Assembly (NCBI GenBank): GCA_011634665.1
Contig: WAEK01000051.1
Span: 1 to 28,779 of the forward strand
Direction: 5' to 3'
Source: Mortierella sp. BCC40632
Lineage: Eukaryota; Mortierellomycota; Mortierellomycetes; Mortierellales; Mortierellaceae
Length of the DNA stretch: 28,779 nt
The notes under the pieces were generated by a model. It saw only the letters and a program-made list of their open reading frames with translations, was not told the DNA's origin and ran no database searches. This document shows, piece by piece, positions 10,189 to 19,545 of this stretch. The position numbers and the translations under genes were made by a program. The first letter of the stretch is position 1. Each line of letters opens with the position of its first letter.

Positions 10189-10494
10189 ATCAAACGAACG
10201 AACAACCTTGTCCCGGCTGGGTATGTAGAAGGAGTTGTTCAAGCAAAGCTTACAGCGTGCATAAATTTCAATGGCTGTGTGGATATCTGTCACGATTTCT
10301 CTCGCTCTGAAGAACGTCCACTTTGAGAATTTTTTGCAACTTTTAGCCTATTTGTGAAAAAGGTGCCTGGCCATAGTCATTGATATGACCGCCTAAAAGA
10401 CAAACTGGAATAGTCATAATGATAGATTGTGATGTCTATTGACTGACGTACTCTGTGTATCTAAGGTTTTTTCCCAACTTCAATGGATTCGAAA

Positions 10495-10743
10495 CTATCA
10501 GCCCATGAACAAAGACTAAAAACCCTGTACTAAACCCGTGTAAAATTTTGTTAGTACTTTTGACTATGTTGCTCGATTGGAGAATGGCTACAATACCTGG
10601 AGTAGACCTTTGTAGTCGGAACCACATAAGTACGCAAAGTAGATCTTCTCTACGAATCAACATGAGGAATGACTCATGAACTGAGGAGTAAATGCGGAAT
10701 GATTCCATCTAAAAAAATCATTGATCGAATTTTGGATGCACTT
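10495..10743 (-). repeat. Right inverted arm of the MITE
   Basis: Starts CTATCAGCCC and ends GGATGCACTT. It is the partner of the arm at 9940-10188, with identical length. Confidence 0.85.
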
Positions 10744-10849
10744 TAAATAGACCCTCCCTCCCCCTCTAATAAACAGCAGCTCTTCTGACCCCTTACTGTT
10801 GCATTACCAGTCTCCACGTTGCAGTACTCATCGTCCAAATCTATTACCA

Positions 10850-10952
10850 ATAGCTTGGTAACTGCCGTTACCCAAATTGCTTGGGCCTAAGTCGATTGTA
10901 GATAATGCGTGAATCACTCCCTTGGCAAATGGCAAAAAAAAAAAAAAAAAAA
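10850..10952. other. Junction sequence between element B and the GA array
   Basis: No gene. It contains a short hairpin-like segment (CCCAA/TTGGG near 10871-10885) and a long A-run (about 10934-10951). It may include the true end of B's LTR and some original flank. Confidence 0.4.
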
Positions 10953-11048
10953 CCAGAGAGAAGAGAGAGAGAGAGTCGAGGAGTCAGAGAGGGTGGGGAA
11001 GGGTTGAAAAGGTCTTTCGCACAGAGAGATTCAAAGGAACGCAGAGAG

Positions 11049-11097
<49 letters not shown>

Positions 11098-11340
11098 GAG
11101 AGAGAGAGAGAGTCGAGGAGACAGAGAGGGTGGGGAAGGGTTGAACGGGTGCTCGTGAGAGATAGATAGACGGTGAGAGAGAGAGACGGAGAGATACAAA
11201 AGGAACCAAGCCAAAAAGAGAGAGAGAGACAGAGAGAGAGAGTCGAGGAGACAGAGAGGGTGGGGGAAGGGTTGAACGGGCATGCTCGCGCGTGAGAGAT
11301 AGATAGACGGTGAGAGAGAGACGGAGAGATACAAAGGAAC
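10953..11340. repeat. GA-rich array with ~130-bp higher-order repeat
   Basis: Long (GA)n tracts are interspersed with a recurring block that starts GTCGAGGAG, followed by CAGAGAGGGTGGGG. The block recurs at about 10975, 11112 and 11242, giving spacings of 137 and 130 bp. Each unit ends with a variant of GGAGAGATACAAAGGAAC. The array was split by X2: the sequence resumes as GCCAAAGAGAGAGAG at 20028. The Ser/Leu-rich ORFs on the minus strand are low-complexity shadows. Confidence 0.75.
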
Positions 11341-11755
11341 GCGCTGCCCTGTAGAAATCACAAACAGGCCGCTGGGGAAATAGGATCAAATGGGTCTACG
11401 GTCAGTCTATCTTCTACAAGTCTACATTCAACTCTCATAACGACGAAGGGAGAATACGTACAGAAATGGGAATGGCAATGTCCTAGAGCAATCTCAGGAG
11501 AACAAGAACCAAAGTGGGAAGAAAACCGATCGGGCTGAGGAAAATTATGCTAAGTCCAAAGTAGGCAAATTTACACTGTGTGAATAAGGCAAAAAATGAG
11601 ATTCAGACAAAAGAGTTGGTGTCGTGCCAGAGTCCAAAGACAAAGACCAACCTTTTGTCGATATATCTCGTTTTCACAGGAATTTTCCAGAAGAACAACA
11701 ATGGGACAGGACCGAAGAAAGTGATCAAGATGCTATTCTGAAAGGATGGGGATGG

Positions 11756-12465
11756 TGCCGCGTAGAGTCTAAGGACAGATGCTTCTAATCAATAACTACT
11801 CTTCTTTTCTATCATAGAAATACGGACCAAGTGAAGATGTACTGAAGACTTACAAAGGACAGGTACGGAAGACTACAGTAGGGACTGGGAGACAGCGACA
11901 ACTATGAGGGGATCGCCTTCGACTCTAACTATTCTATGAATGCATAAAGGGAGGACGGAGATAGCTATCAATAAACGGGATCTTGAGGCATGAATCCAAT
12001 GCGGATCAAACTGGGATGGGTCCGTAAAGTCCTCGCATGTTGATCAAAGGAATCTTGCAAGAATGGCCACCGAAGGAGAGCCATTCAGGGAGCAGTCTTC
12101 GTCCGATCTTTTACTTTTCACCGAGTCTCATACTTACAGCTGGGATAGCACCGTTAATGGGAAATGGCTCTTGAGTCCTGCCTTTTCTTTCAAAAGGAAT
12201 CGAGGAGTCAATACTGCAGATCTGTTCAGGGTAGCTGGAGATGAGGACTGATTTAGTATGGGAGAGTGAAAAGATAATAGATCATGATCTTGATCGAGGT
12301 CTTGGGCTCGGTCAATACCTTGGGGACAGCGCGACAGGGACAGTTGCTAAAGCAAATGGACTTGAGGGACAGAGGAAAGAAAGCTGACTTTATTACAGGG
12401 GGGAGGGGAAGGCTACTTTTATATCCCTAGCCTGGAAGACTAGGGATCGTAAATGCTACACTGCA
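11756..12465 (-). mobile_element. Y: 710-bp probable solo LTR
   Basis: Inserted in X2 with a 4-bp duplication ATGG (11752-11755 and 12466-12469). It starts TGCCGCG and ends CACTGCA on the plus strand. The minus strand carries TATAAAAG (plus-strand 12416-12423) followed about 21 bases on by AATAAA (plus-strand 12389-12394). That spacing matches the other LTRs and gives the orientation. An 8-bp hairpin (ATCCCTAG/CTAGGGAT, 12423-12447) overlaps the TATA end. No partner LTR or internal region is visible. The 62-codon plus-strand ORF at 12063 is not supported. Confidence 0.65.
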
Positions 12466-12483
12466 ATGGCACAAATGGGTTCG

Positions 12484-12743
12484 TGTCAAGAACTGACACT
12501 GGGACCAAGGGAGAATGGGGGGGAAATGGAGGAGGGGCAGACAAGGCAGGTATTCAGGAAAAAGAAGGTTTTATTTCTGGATGCTGGTTACTGGTGGGGG
12601 AGAAAGGAACTACTTATACTAGATGATTGGGCTGTGTTGCAGTGAGTCATACTGACTAACTACTGCGGGTGGCTTCTGTGGTGGCGAACAACAGTCAATC
12701 TCATTTGACCATTGGCTCTTGATACGCGGTGGTTGTCGTGACA
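12484..12743 (-). repeat. 3' LTR of element C
   Basis: 260 bp, identical to 19290-19545 apart from two homopolymer lengths. On the minus strand it starts TGTCACGACAACC and ends CTTGACA. TATA-like GTATAAGTAG lies near 12611-12620, and AATAAA (minus) at plus-strand 12570-12575. Confidence 0.95.
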
Positions 12744-12753
12744 ACCCCCTTCT
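12744..12753 (-). other. Polypurine tract of element C
   Basis: The minus strand reads AGAAGGGGGT directly before TGTCACGAC of the 3' LTR. Confidence 0.65.
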
Positions 12754-13804
12754 ACGGCTGAACTCCGTGAAGCAAAAGGGGCCAGGCTTGTCAGGGTATT
12801 TTCGGTGAAACTCGGACACGACATCGGGAGAGTGCTCGAGGAAGCTAGCGGGGCTCCCAGGATCTTTCGGAGATCGGGAAGTCTTTCCAGTGGACTCGAT
12901 AGTGCAAGGAGCCGTTGGTATACTTGGAGTCAAGGATCTCCTCAACTTCCCATTCTTCTTCGCCAGCTACCATGACTGGTGGCTGGGGCCTTGGGGTGCG
13001 GTCAGGGATCAGATCAGGCTTCCATTCTTCTAGCAGACTGACGTGGAAAACGGGATGGATCTTCATGGACTTGGGTAGGTCAAGACGGAAAGAGCGGTTT
13101 CCAATTTGCTCGAGGATCGCGAAAGGTCCCAAGCGTTTGAAATCCAGCTTCTTGCAAGGGCGATCGGTGCGGAGGTTCTTGGCGTTGAGCCAGACCTTAT
13201 CTCCAATCTTGAACGGGGGCTGGGGGAGGACACCTTTGTCGTAGTGTTTCGCATGGGACTCGAGGGCACTCTGGATGTTGAACTTCAACTCAGAGTGGAG
13301 GTCTCTCAGGGACTGGACACGGTCTTTGATGGAGGAACCGTCGGATGATCGGGGGACGACAACGGAGAATTTCGGGTGGTGCCCATAATTTGCAAAGAAT
13401 GGACTGACTTGGGTGGAGCTGTGAGTGGCGTTGTTGTAGGAGAACTCGGCAATAGGAAGAAGGGTACTCCAGTTAGTCTGTTGGTAATCAACATAGCATC
13501 GAAGGTATTGTTCAAGAACGGAATTAACTCTTTCGGTCTGGCCGTCAGCCTGGGGGTGGTAAGCAGTCGAGAGTTTCTGTTCGATGTTCAGAGCCTTGAA
13601 GATACCCTTTGTGAGGCGGGAGGTGAAAGTAGTGCCGCGATCGGATACGACGTCATCAGGGAGGCCATGGCTCGAGAAGATCCTTTTCATGAATAGCTGG
13701 ATGGTCTCTTCAGCATCTACCTCGTTCGTGGTTGGTTCAAAGTGGGCCATTTTGGTAAAGCGGTCGACGAACACGCAAATAGCCGTAAAGCCCTTGGACT
13801 CAGG
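12754..13804 (-). pseudogene. Element C integrase core 3' part with chromodomain
   Basis: A 309-codon open segment (12845-13774) begins FVDRFTKMAHFEPTTNEVD and carries the second catalytic Asp (DVVSDRGTTF) and the Glu (GQTERVNSV, after TAYHPQADG). Next come the GPF module (LGPFAILEQIGNRSFRLDLP, IHPVFHVSLLEEW) and a chromodomain (EEEWEVEEILDSKY, LHYRVHWKDF, SERSWEP). The frame then stops at TAG because of a GGGG run at 12850-12853. One base fewer would continue into the chromodomain C-terminal helix (LEHSPDVVSEFHRKY). The 5' portion of the gene lies beyond the Tc1 insertion. Confidence 0.85.
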
Positions 13805-13806
13805 TA

Positions 13807-13867
13807 AAGTGAATCCATAGATCGATCAATGATTTTTTTAGAAATGCATTCTGGCAGATTGCTCATT
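13807..13867 (+). repeat. Left terminal inverted repeat of Tc1 element
   Basis: 61 bp, exactly the reverse complement of 15368-15428. Beyond it the sequences diverge, although an ATGATGCAT motif recurs just inside both ends. Confidence 0.9.
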
Positions 13868-14056
13868 CGTCTATGATGCATCCCAACTGGAGACCACCGT
13901 GGGAAAATAAGTCAGCCACTTATCTATGTCCTGCTTCAGTTGCACAGACCTGCAGTAGGGAAGACTTGATGTATTTTTTTTTTTTGTTTCACTTGTCACA
14001 TTGAGCCATCACTGGATTCATGGATCCTCATCGGATGATTGCTTCTCCATGGAGGG

Positions 14057-15110
14057 TCAGTATTTAGTGTGTCCTCCTTTGCTACGTAGCACAGCTTCAA
14101 TGCGCCGAGGCATGCTCTCATACAATTTATGGATCAACTCTGGCGAGAGTTTTACCCATTCGTCTTGGACTCGTTCCCAGAGCTCATTCAAGTCATTCGG
14201 CTCATTGTCGTACTGATTGAGGCGACGCTTGAGGATACTCCAGACGTGTTCAATGATGTTGAGGTCCGGGGATTTCGCTGGCCACTTCACAACTCTAAAC
14301 TCCTGTTCTGCAAACCATCTCTTTACTATGTTTGCCATATTGCACTTTGGAGTTGTCCTGTTGGAAGATGGAGTCTGCTGGGTCCATGCCGGCCCATTCG
14401 AATGAGCTGGTAACATAATCCTGGAGAACCTGGAGGTACATTTCCGAATTCATTCCTTCTTCGATCCAGCAGAGGTCGCCTGGGGAATTGTAAGTGATGC
14501 ATCCCCAGATCATCATCTTGCCTCCGCCACCTTGTGGAGTTCGACGGACCTGCTGACGCGAAAGCTTCCTGTGTTCAAGGTCGCTGTAGTAGAACTGTCT
14601 GCCAAATGTTCCCACGCGGCTGATCATGCTCTCATCGGAGAACATTACTTTCTTCCATTCTTCGACAGTCCAGTCTTTGTGCGCTTTTGCAAATTCATAC
14701 CTCTCGTGAATGTGATTGGGGAAGAGATCAGGTCGTTTCTGCTTGACAGATGCTTTGATGCCTCTCTTACGTAGATTGGTCCGCACAGTCTCAATCTGGA
14801 CATGCACTCCATCTCGCTCCTGAATGAACCGCTGAGCTTGACGAAGTGTTTCCATTTTGCCAGTTTTGAAATTGCGGGCAACAAGGACCATCGTTCTCTC
14901 TGGAATCTTACATTGAGGACCTGGTTTTGATGGAGGAACGTTTTCTTGAATACCTTTACGAATGTTGACAGCGGTCCCAATGGAGACATCAAGGGCACTT
15001 GCCACTTGTCTAACTGATTTCCTTTGCATCAGCAGATCTTTGACCGATTCCTTTTTCTCAGGAGAGAGGTGCTTTGGGGGCCTTCGAGTTCGCTCCAATG
15101 GCTGCTGCAT
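14057..15110 (-). pseudogene. Tc1/mariner transposase, one frameshift
   Basis: Starts at ATG 15110 (MQQPLERTRR) and ends at TGA 14057; about 350 residues, a normal Tc1 length. N-terminal paired-type helix-turn-helix: KKESVKDLLMQRKSVRQVAS. DDE core: first Asp in KVMFSDESMISR, second Asp in SIFQQDNSK, third acidic residue Glu in SPDLNIIEHVW, in the DD34E arrangement. The frame breaks just after QQDNSK at a three-base run (plus-strand TTT, 14346-14348). One base fewer would rejoin the second ORF (14057-14416). The protein cuts and pastes DNA at TA sites. All catalytic residues survive, so activity depends only on whether the frameshift is real. Confidence 0.88.
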
Positions 15111-15367
15111 TGTGGTTCAAAAGACTGGGAGAGAAGAATATTCAAGCTGGGTGAATGATTGGTTAGGGGAAAAAAAGACATGCAATAGAGAGATGTCTCA
15201 GCCTTTCTACTTTTCCAGCGTTTGATCAATGTGACTTCTCTGCTACATCAGGTAAACTATTGATGTATAGCTCTACTAAAGGAGATGGAGAGCAATCAGT
15301 TTAAAGTTGAAGGATCACCCATTCTCCCATGAGAGTTCCCCAGCCAAGGAATGCATCATGAACATCT

Positions 15368-15428
15368 AATGAGCAATCTGCCAGAATGCATTTCTAAAAA
15401 AATCATTGATCGATCTATGGATTCACTT
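15368..15428 (-). repeat. Right terminal inverted repeat of Tc1 element
   Basis: Ends GGATTCACTT next to TA at 15429-15430. Perfect partner of 13807-13867. Confidence 0.9.
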
Positions 15429-15430
15429 TA

Positions 15431-15720
15431 GCTGGGTGATGAAGTCGACCGAGATAGATGACCATGGCTGGTCTGGGACAGGCTGGGGGCTCAGGAGACC
15501 ATAGGGCTTATGGTGACTGGACTTGCTACGCTGGCAGATGTCGCATCCGCCTACATAGTTCTTGACGTACTTTCGGAGGCCTGGCCAGTGAAATGTTCTT
15601 GCTACTAGATCGAATGTCTTTGCAATGCCAAAATGGCCCGTGGTCAAGGAGTCGTGACATTCGGTCAGGATGGCTTTCTTAATGCTGGGAACGTCGGGGA
15701 CGCAGACAAGGCCTTCGAAT
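15431..15720 (-). pseudogene. Element C integrase 5' part (zinc domain and first Asp)
   Basis: A minus-strand open segment (15431-15647) reads TTGHFGIAKTFDLVARTFHW, then CDICQRSKSSHHKPYG, then SISVDFITQL. The GHFG histidine and C-x2-C complete the zinc-binding half; a first histidine (ECHDS) lies just upstream in another frame. SVDF provides the first catalytic aspartate. The gene then runs into the Tc1 element at 15430 and continues at 13804. Confidence 0.8.
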
Positions 15721-17652
15721 AGGAGCAGATTGTCTTGGATGGTGTAGGGTGAGGAGTGTTGGCTGGGGGTGCTGTGTTTGGAGAGGAGAGGGGCAAGGTG
15801 GGGGGTCGGAGGGGAGATAAGTTCTGACTGATTCGAGGATAGTGCTGGATTCAGGGGCGAGTGGGAGGCTTCGGAGTGCGGCGAGGGAGGTGATGGGTGG
15901 GAGCAGGGTCATGGAAGTTTTGGAGGAGTTACCCCCCCCTTCAGGCTTGTCTTTCCGAGACAAGGCATCGGCCGCGCCATTTTGAGAACCCGGGCGGTAT
16001 CTGATCTCAAAATTGAAGTCCGAGAGAATCTCAGACCATCGGACTTGGCGGCGGCTAAGGTTTCGGGTGGTGGTAAAGTACTCGAGATTGCGGTGGTCAG
16101 TAAGAACGATAGTGATGTGTTCAGAGAATTCAAAAGGTAGTGGCGCCAATGCTTGAAAGCGCAGACGATAGCGAGGAGTTCCTTATCATATACTTGGTAG
16201 TTCATCTCGGCAGGCAGGAGTTTTCTGGAGTAGTAGGCAATAGGGTGCAATCGTCCTTGCTCGTCAGGCTGGCTGCAGACGCTTCCAATGGCGTAATCGG
16301 AGGCATCGGGTTCGATGACGCAGGGTTTTTTCGGGTCGAAGTGTTTCAGGATGGGCTCGGAGCAGAGACGCGCCTTGAGCTCCTCGAAAGCGCACTGTTC
16401 CGCGAGCGCCCAGATGAACTTGGCATCCTTTTTGAGCAAGCTGGTCAAAGGGGTGGCAATCTTGGAATAGTTCTCGACAAAACGGCGGTAGAAGTTGGCA
16501 AGGCCCAGAAAGATCTGGATATCATGTGCTGACTGGGGAGTCTTCCAATCGCGGATGGCGGCGACTTTGCTAGGGTCCATGGAGATACCTTCGGGGCTAA
16601 TCACAAAACCCAGGAAGGCGACGGAAGTACAATCGAACTCGCATTTTTCCAGTTTCAAACTCAATTGTGCTTCTCTCAATTTTTCAAGAACTTTTCTTAC
16701 GTGTTCGTCGTGCATGTCGGGGTCTTCGGAGAATACCAAGATATCGTCGAGATACACAACGACAAACACATCAAGATATTCGCGCAGGACATCGTTGACA
16801 AAGGCCTGGAAGGTTCCGGGGGGGCGTTCATGAGGCCGAACGGCATGACTTGGTACTCGAAGTGGCCGTAGCGACAACGGAAGGCCGTCTTCCATTCGTC
16901 ACCCTGGGCTATTCGAAGAAGGTTGTAGGCTCCGCGCATGTCGAGTTTGGTGAAGCGCTTGGCCTTTCCGAGCTGGTCAAAAGGTCTCGGCGATGAGTGG
17001 GAGAGGGCATTTGTTGGGGATGGTGGCTTTGTTGAGTGCGCGGTAGTCGACACAGAGGCGGAGGGAGCCATCCTTTTTTCTTGACAAAAAGGATTGGAGC
17101 TCCTGCTGGGGACTCGGAACGCCGGATGAATCCTTTGGCGAGGTTCTCTTTGATGTATTCATGGAGTTCCTTCAGCTCTCCTTGGGACAGGTTGTAGACT
17201 GGGCCGAAAGGAATTGATGCATCTTCTCGGAGGTTGATGGAATGGTCGTAGGGGCGATGAGGGGGGAGTTGGTCTGCGGATTGCTTGGAGAAGACGGAGG
17301 CGTACTCCGCATATTTGTCGGGGAGTGTTGGGGTGTCAGGGGTAGTGGCAGGGATGGCTGTTGCGAGTTGTTCAACTTGGCTAACATCCATGACATAGAC
17401 TTCGTTGGGGTGTTGCTTCATGTGGTGGGAGAGCTGTCGTGGTGAGATGAGGGAGATGTTGGAGAGAGATATTTTGGGGTAGCTGTTGGTTGCGGAGGGT
17501 AGGGATGACGAGTGGGGGCGAAGGGGGGAATGGTTTGCGGCATGGTGGATCGGGCGAGGGGGGAAAGGTCTTCGAGTCGGTGTGAGGAGGTGCGGGGGAG
17601 ATCGAGGGAACCCCATTCCCAATCGATGTTCGGGTTTTGCTTTTGTAGCCAA
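15679..17652 (-). pseudogene. Element C reverse transcriptase and RNase H
   Basis: Minus strand, three overlapping frames. Lead-in: LPDKYAEYASVFSKQSADQLPPH. Fingers: [10 protein letters not shown], then [19 protein letters not shown]. Palm: [35 protein letters not shown] and the catalytic [14 protein letters not shown]. Thumb: LGFVISPEGISMDPSKV. RNase [46 protein letters not shown] and [11 protein letters not shown]. Breaks fall at a T-run at 17074-17079 (one extra base), near a G-run around 16820 and near 16140. All catalytic residues are present, so the enzyme is nearly intact apart from these shifts. Confidence 0.9.
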
Positions 17653-17912
17653 TCCATACCCAAAATGATGGGGTAGTTTCCGAGGGGCATCACATGGAAT
17701 TTGTGTATCTCAAAATGTTGGGGGTTGCACTGCATGACGAGACGGGTGGCGTGTTTCGAGGGGTGGATTGTACCATCAGCAAGTGCAACATCAAGGTGGT
17801 CGGGGACAATGGGGAGGTCGTGGAGTTTGGCAACGTCGTAGTGCATGAAGGAGATGCTAGCCCCCGAGTCTATCATTGCATAGGTCGGGAGCGCGGCACC
17901 ATGAGCGAACAA
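17418..17912 (-). CDS. Element C retropepsin-like protease
   Basis: Open segment of 164 codons. Active site: [20 protein letters not shown], with the canonical D-S-G. Second motif: [20 protein letters not shown], the I-L-G strand typical of Gypsy proteases. The upstream end overlaps the Gag frame, and downstream the frame passes into the linker before RT. It processes Gag and Pol inside the particle. The D-S-G here contrasts with D-G-G in elements B and D. Confidence 0.85.
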   Translation of the reverse strand: MFAHGAALPTYAMIDSGASISFMHYDVAKLHDLPIVPDHLDVALADGTIHPSKHATRLVMQCNPQHFEIHKFHVMPLGNYPIILGMDWLQKQNPNIDWEWGSLDLPRTSSHRLEDLSPLARSTMPQTIPPFAPTRHPYPPQPTATPKYLSPTSPSSHHDSSPTT

Positions 17913-19261
17913 GGTGATAGGAATGGTGATAGGGGAATTGATTGTTTCGGGGGGGGTCGCAGCATCATGGTAGGAGGGAGTTTGGTTATGGTGCCTAACA
18001 AAGCGCCTCCGCTCTTTATTAGGCCTCGTCTTTTTCCCAAGTCAAGGACAAAAGTGGAGGGGTCATCAATGTTGTTCAGGGTACGCATGTTTTTTTTCTT
18101 CTTAGCTGGGCATTCAGATGCAAAATGGTTGGGCTCCCCGCAGTACAGACAGAGTTTTTCCTTGTGGCGGCGGGCTTTCTCGGCATCGGTCAGGCGGTGG
18201 GCTTGGGAGAGGTCCATTGGTTCGGGGGCGTGGGGCAGGGCAGGAACAGGGGCAGGGGCAGGAGTGGGGGCAGGTCGGGGAAAAGAGGATTGTCTCGGGG
18301 CGGTCTGTTGTTGGGGGGCGGAGGTTGGAAAATGTCTGGGGGGAGGGGGTTACGGTTCTTTTTGGTCATGGCACGGGCAAACTGCAGGTTATCGATCTCG
18401 ATGGCTCGGGTGGAGAGTGTCTCAAAATCAGTGGCGAGGGTCTCGGTACTGAGGACATCCATGACGGAGTCCTTCAGACCGATAGTATATTGGGAGATAA
18501 GGGCCGCGTCATTCCACTGAGTGAGGAGGGCGATCCTTTGGAAGTTCGTGGTGTAGTCGAGGCAGGAACCGACTTGCTTCAAGGCACGGAGTTGGGCCTC
18601 GGCGGTGACTTCCGCGTTGACCAAACCGAACATCTTGAGGAGGTGATCGGAAAACACTTGATAGTTCGTGACGAGGGTGTTGCGTTTGGCGAGGGGGATA
18701 TTAAACTGGGGGATGTAGGGCTCCATGTATTTGAAGGGAGTCCCTTCAAGGTACGAAATGGCGAAACCGATTTTACTGCTGTCGTCGGGGAAGGAGGCGG
18801 GGTTGGCGTTGAAGTACAGGGCAAGGTGGGAAAGGAAGGTCCTGCAGTCGTCTCTTTTGCCAGAGAACTTGGAAGGCTCAGCGACCTTGGATTTGCTGGG
18901 GCGGGATTCGAGGGCGGGCAGGGTAGTCAGGGCAGGGAGGGAGGACTTGAGGACGAACTTTCTTCGCAATCCTCTCGCAGAGTTGCGAGATCTTTGGCTA
19001 GGTTCTTGATGCTCGTGTCAACGTCATTGGAATTTCTTTCGAGAACTTTTTTTCAACGGTGTCGTGGACTTGTCCTTTGACACGGACGTCCAAAGAGCTG
19101 GTAAGACTGGTCAGGCTTTGTTCGATGAACTGGATTCGGGTGGGGATGGCTTGGAGGAACTGGAGTTGGGCATCGGTGAGGCAGCGGGCTTCGAGATTGG
19201 CGATGCGAGGGGCCAGTGAGTTGAGAAACTCGATCTGGTCGGCTTCGATGGACTGGGACAT
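17873..19261 (-). pseudogene. Element C Gag with zinc knuckle
   Basis: Starts at ATG 19261 (MSQSIEADQIEFLNSLAPRI), 28 bp inside the 5' LTR. The N-terminal 87 codons end at a T-run (19047-19053) where one base seems missing. The capsid part (18190-18969) contains EPSKFSGKRDDCRTFLSHL and GFAISYLEGTPFKYMEPYI, a typical Gag core. The nucleocapsid (17873-18217) has [14 protein letters not shown], a CCHC knuckle, followed by a basic KKKK. A proline-rich stretch precedes the knuckle. Gag would build the particle and package RNA. Overlapping frames suggest indels, not loss of domains. Confidence 0.85.
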
Positions 19262-19289
19262 GGAAACAGGAATGGTTATGATCCAGAAA

Positions 19290-19545
19290 TGTCAAGAACT
19301 GACACTGGGACCAAGGGAGAATGGGGGAAATGGAGGAGGGGCAGACAAGGCAGGTATTCAGGAAAGAAGGTTTTATTTCTGGATGCTGGTTACTGGTGGG
19401 GGAGAAAGGAACTACTTATACTAGATGATTGGGCTGTGTTGCAGTGAGTCATACTGACTAACTACTGCGGGTGGCTTCTGTGGTGGCGAACAACAGTCAA
19501 TCTCATTTGACCATTGGCTCTTGATACGCGGTGGTTGTCGTGACA
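19290..19545 (-). repeat. 5' LTR of element C
   Basis: 256 bp. The minus strand starts TGTCACGACAACC and ends CTTGACA. TATA-like CTTATA (plus-strand 19415-19420) precedes AATAAA (plus-strand TTTATT at 19372-19377) by about 40 bases. No tRNA primer site is recognisable in the sequence that follows on the minus strand (TTTCTGGATCATAACC), so self-priming is possible but untested. Confidence 0.95.

Larger units (their letters stand above)
9940..10743. mobile_element. Foldback MITE with 249-bp inverted arms (Tc1/mariner type)
   Basis: An 804-bp element with two inverted arms of equal length (9940-10188 and 10495-10743) that differ at only a few bases. TA flanks it at 9938-9939 and 10744-10745, the mariner-type target duplication. 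Its outer 36 bases match the terminus of the Tc1 element at 13807 at 32 positions. The 306-bp spacer encodes nothing I recognise. Equal ORFs in both arms are shadows of the inverted repeat. It is likely non-autonomous and could be mobilised by a Tc1 transposase like the one here. Confidence 0.8.
5330..10849 (+). mobile_element. Element B: Ty3/Gypsy chromovirus, 5' truncated, with two insertions
   Basis: Plus-strand Gypsy element of the same family as A but better preserved. Visible order: protease, reverse transcriptase, RNase H, integrase, chromodomain, polypurine tract, 3' LTR. The 5' LTR and Gag are absent; element A ends at 5321, where they would be expected. B is interrupted by X1 (7556-8454) between RNase H and integrase, and by a foldback MITE (9940-10743) inside its LTR. 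Removing X1 restores the frame exactly: the sequence runs CAGCGC-CTGATAGAAGGC, coding QRLIEG. The right end is provisional because no second LTR is available for comparison. Confidence 0.85.
9928..10849 (+). repeat. 3' LTR of element B, split by the MITE
   Basis: Begins TGTACCAGTA after the polypurine tract at 9928. It is broken by the MITE at 9940-10743 and resumes AATAGACCC at 10746. The LTR sequence before insertion would read GTATAAATAG, a TATA box, so the insertion fell in the core promoter. AATAAA lies at 10768-10773, about 20 bases further. The right end is provisional: ATTACCA at 10849 gives a CA end, but no second LTR confirms it. A perfect 7-bp hairpin (TTACCAA/TTGGTAA, 10844-10861) straddles that point. 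Confidence 0.55.
13807..15428 (-). mobile_element. Tc1/mariner transposon (1622 bp)
   Basis: Inserted in element C's integrase. TA duplication at 13805-13806 and 15429-15430. Perfect 61-bp terminal inverted repeats (13807-13867 and 15368-15428) start AAGTGAATCC. Removing the element and one TA joins ATC-ACC-CAG-CTA-CCT-GAG and restores the integrase frame (ITQLPES). It carries one transposase gene on the minus strand with a single frameshift. Perfect TIRs indicate a recent insertion, later than element C. Confidence 0.92.
12484..19545 (-). mobile_element. Element C: young Ty3/Gypsy chromovirus with Tc1 insertion
   Basis: Full-length minus-strand chromovirus: 5' LTR 19290-19545, Gag, protease, RT, RNase H, integrase with chromodomain, polypurine tract, 3' LTR 12484-12743. 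A 5-bp duplication GTTCG flanks it (12479-12483 and 19546-19550). By eye the LTRs differ only by run length (7 G against 5 G, and 5 A against 3 A), with no substitution. That indicates recent insertion. Coding breaks are mostly one-base changes in homopolymers. A Tc1 element (13807-15428) splits the integrase. Confidence 0.9.

Noticed and set aside
9975..10310. 111-codon ORF, with a sister ORF at 10436-10708
   Set aside because: Both come from the two arms of the MITE inverted repeat and lack any domain.
10975..11340. CRISPR-like array
   Set aside because: Units are long simple-sequence repeats without conserved spacers, in a eukaryotic transposon context.
10868..11389. 173-codon Ser/Leu-rich minus-strand ORF
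   Set aside because: It is a translation of (CT)n repeats and crosses the X2 boundary.
12063..12251. 62-codon ORF in Y
   Set aside because: Short, no domain, inside a probable solo LTR and opposite to its inferred orientation.
18118..19080. A 320-codon plus-strand ORF, the longest in the window
   Set aside because: It is antisense to element C's Gag, has Gly/Val-rich low-complexity composition and no motif; the minus-strand frames give clear Gag signatures.
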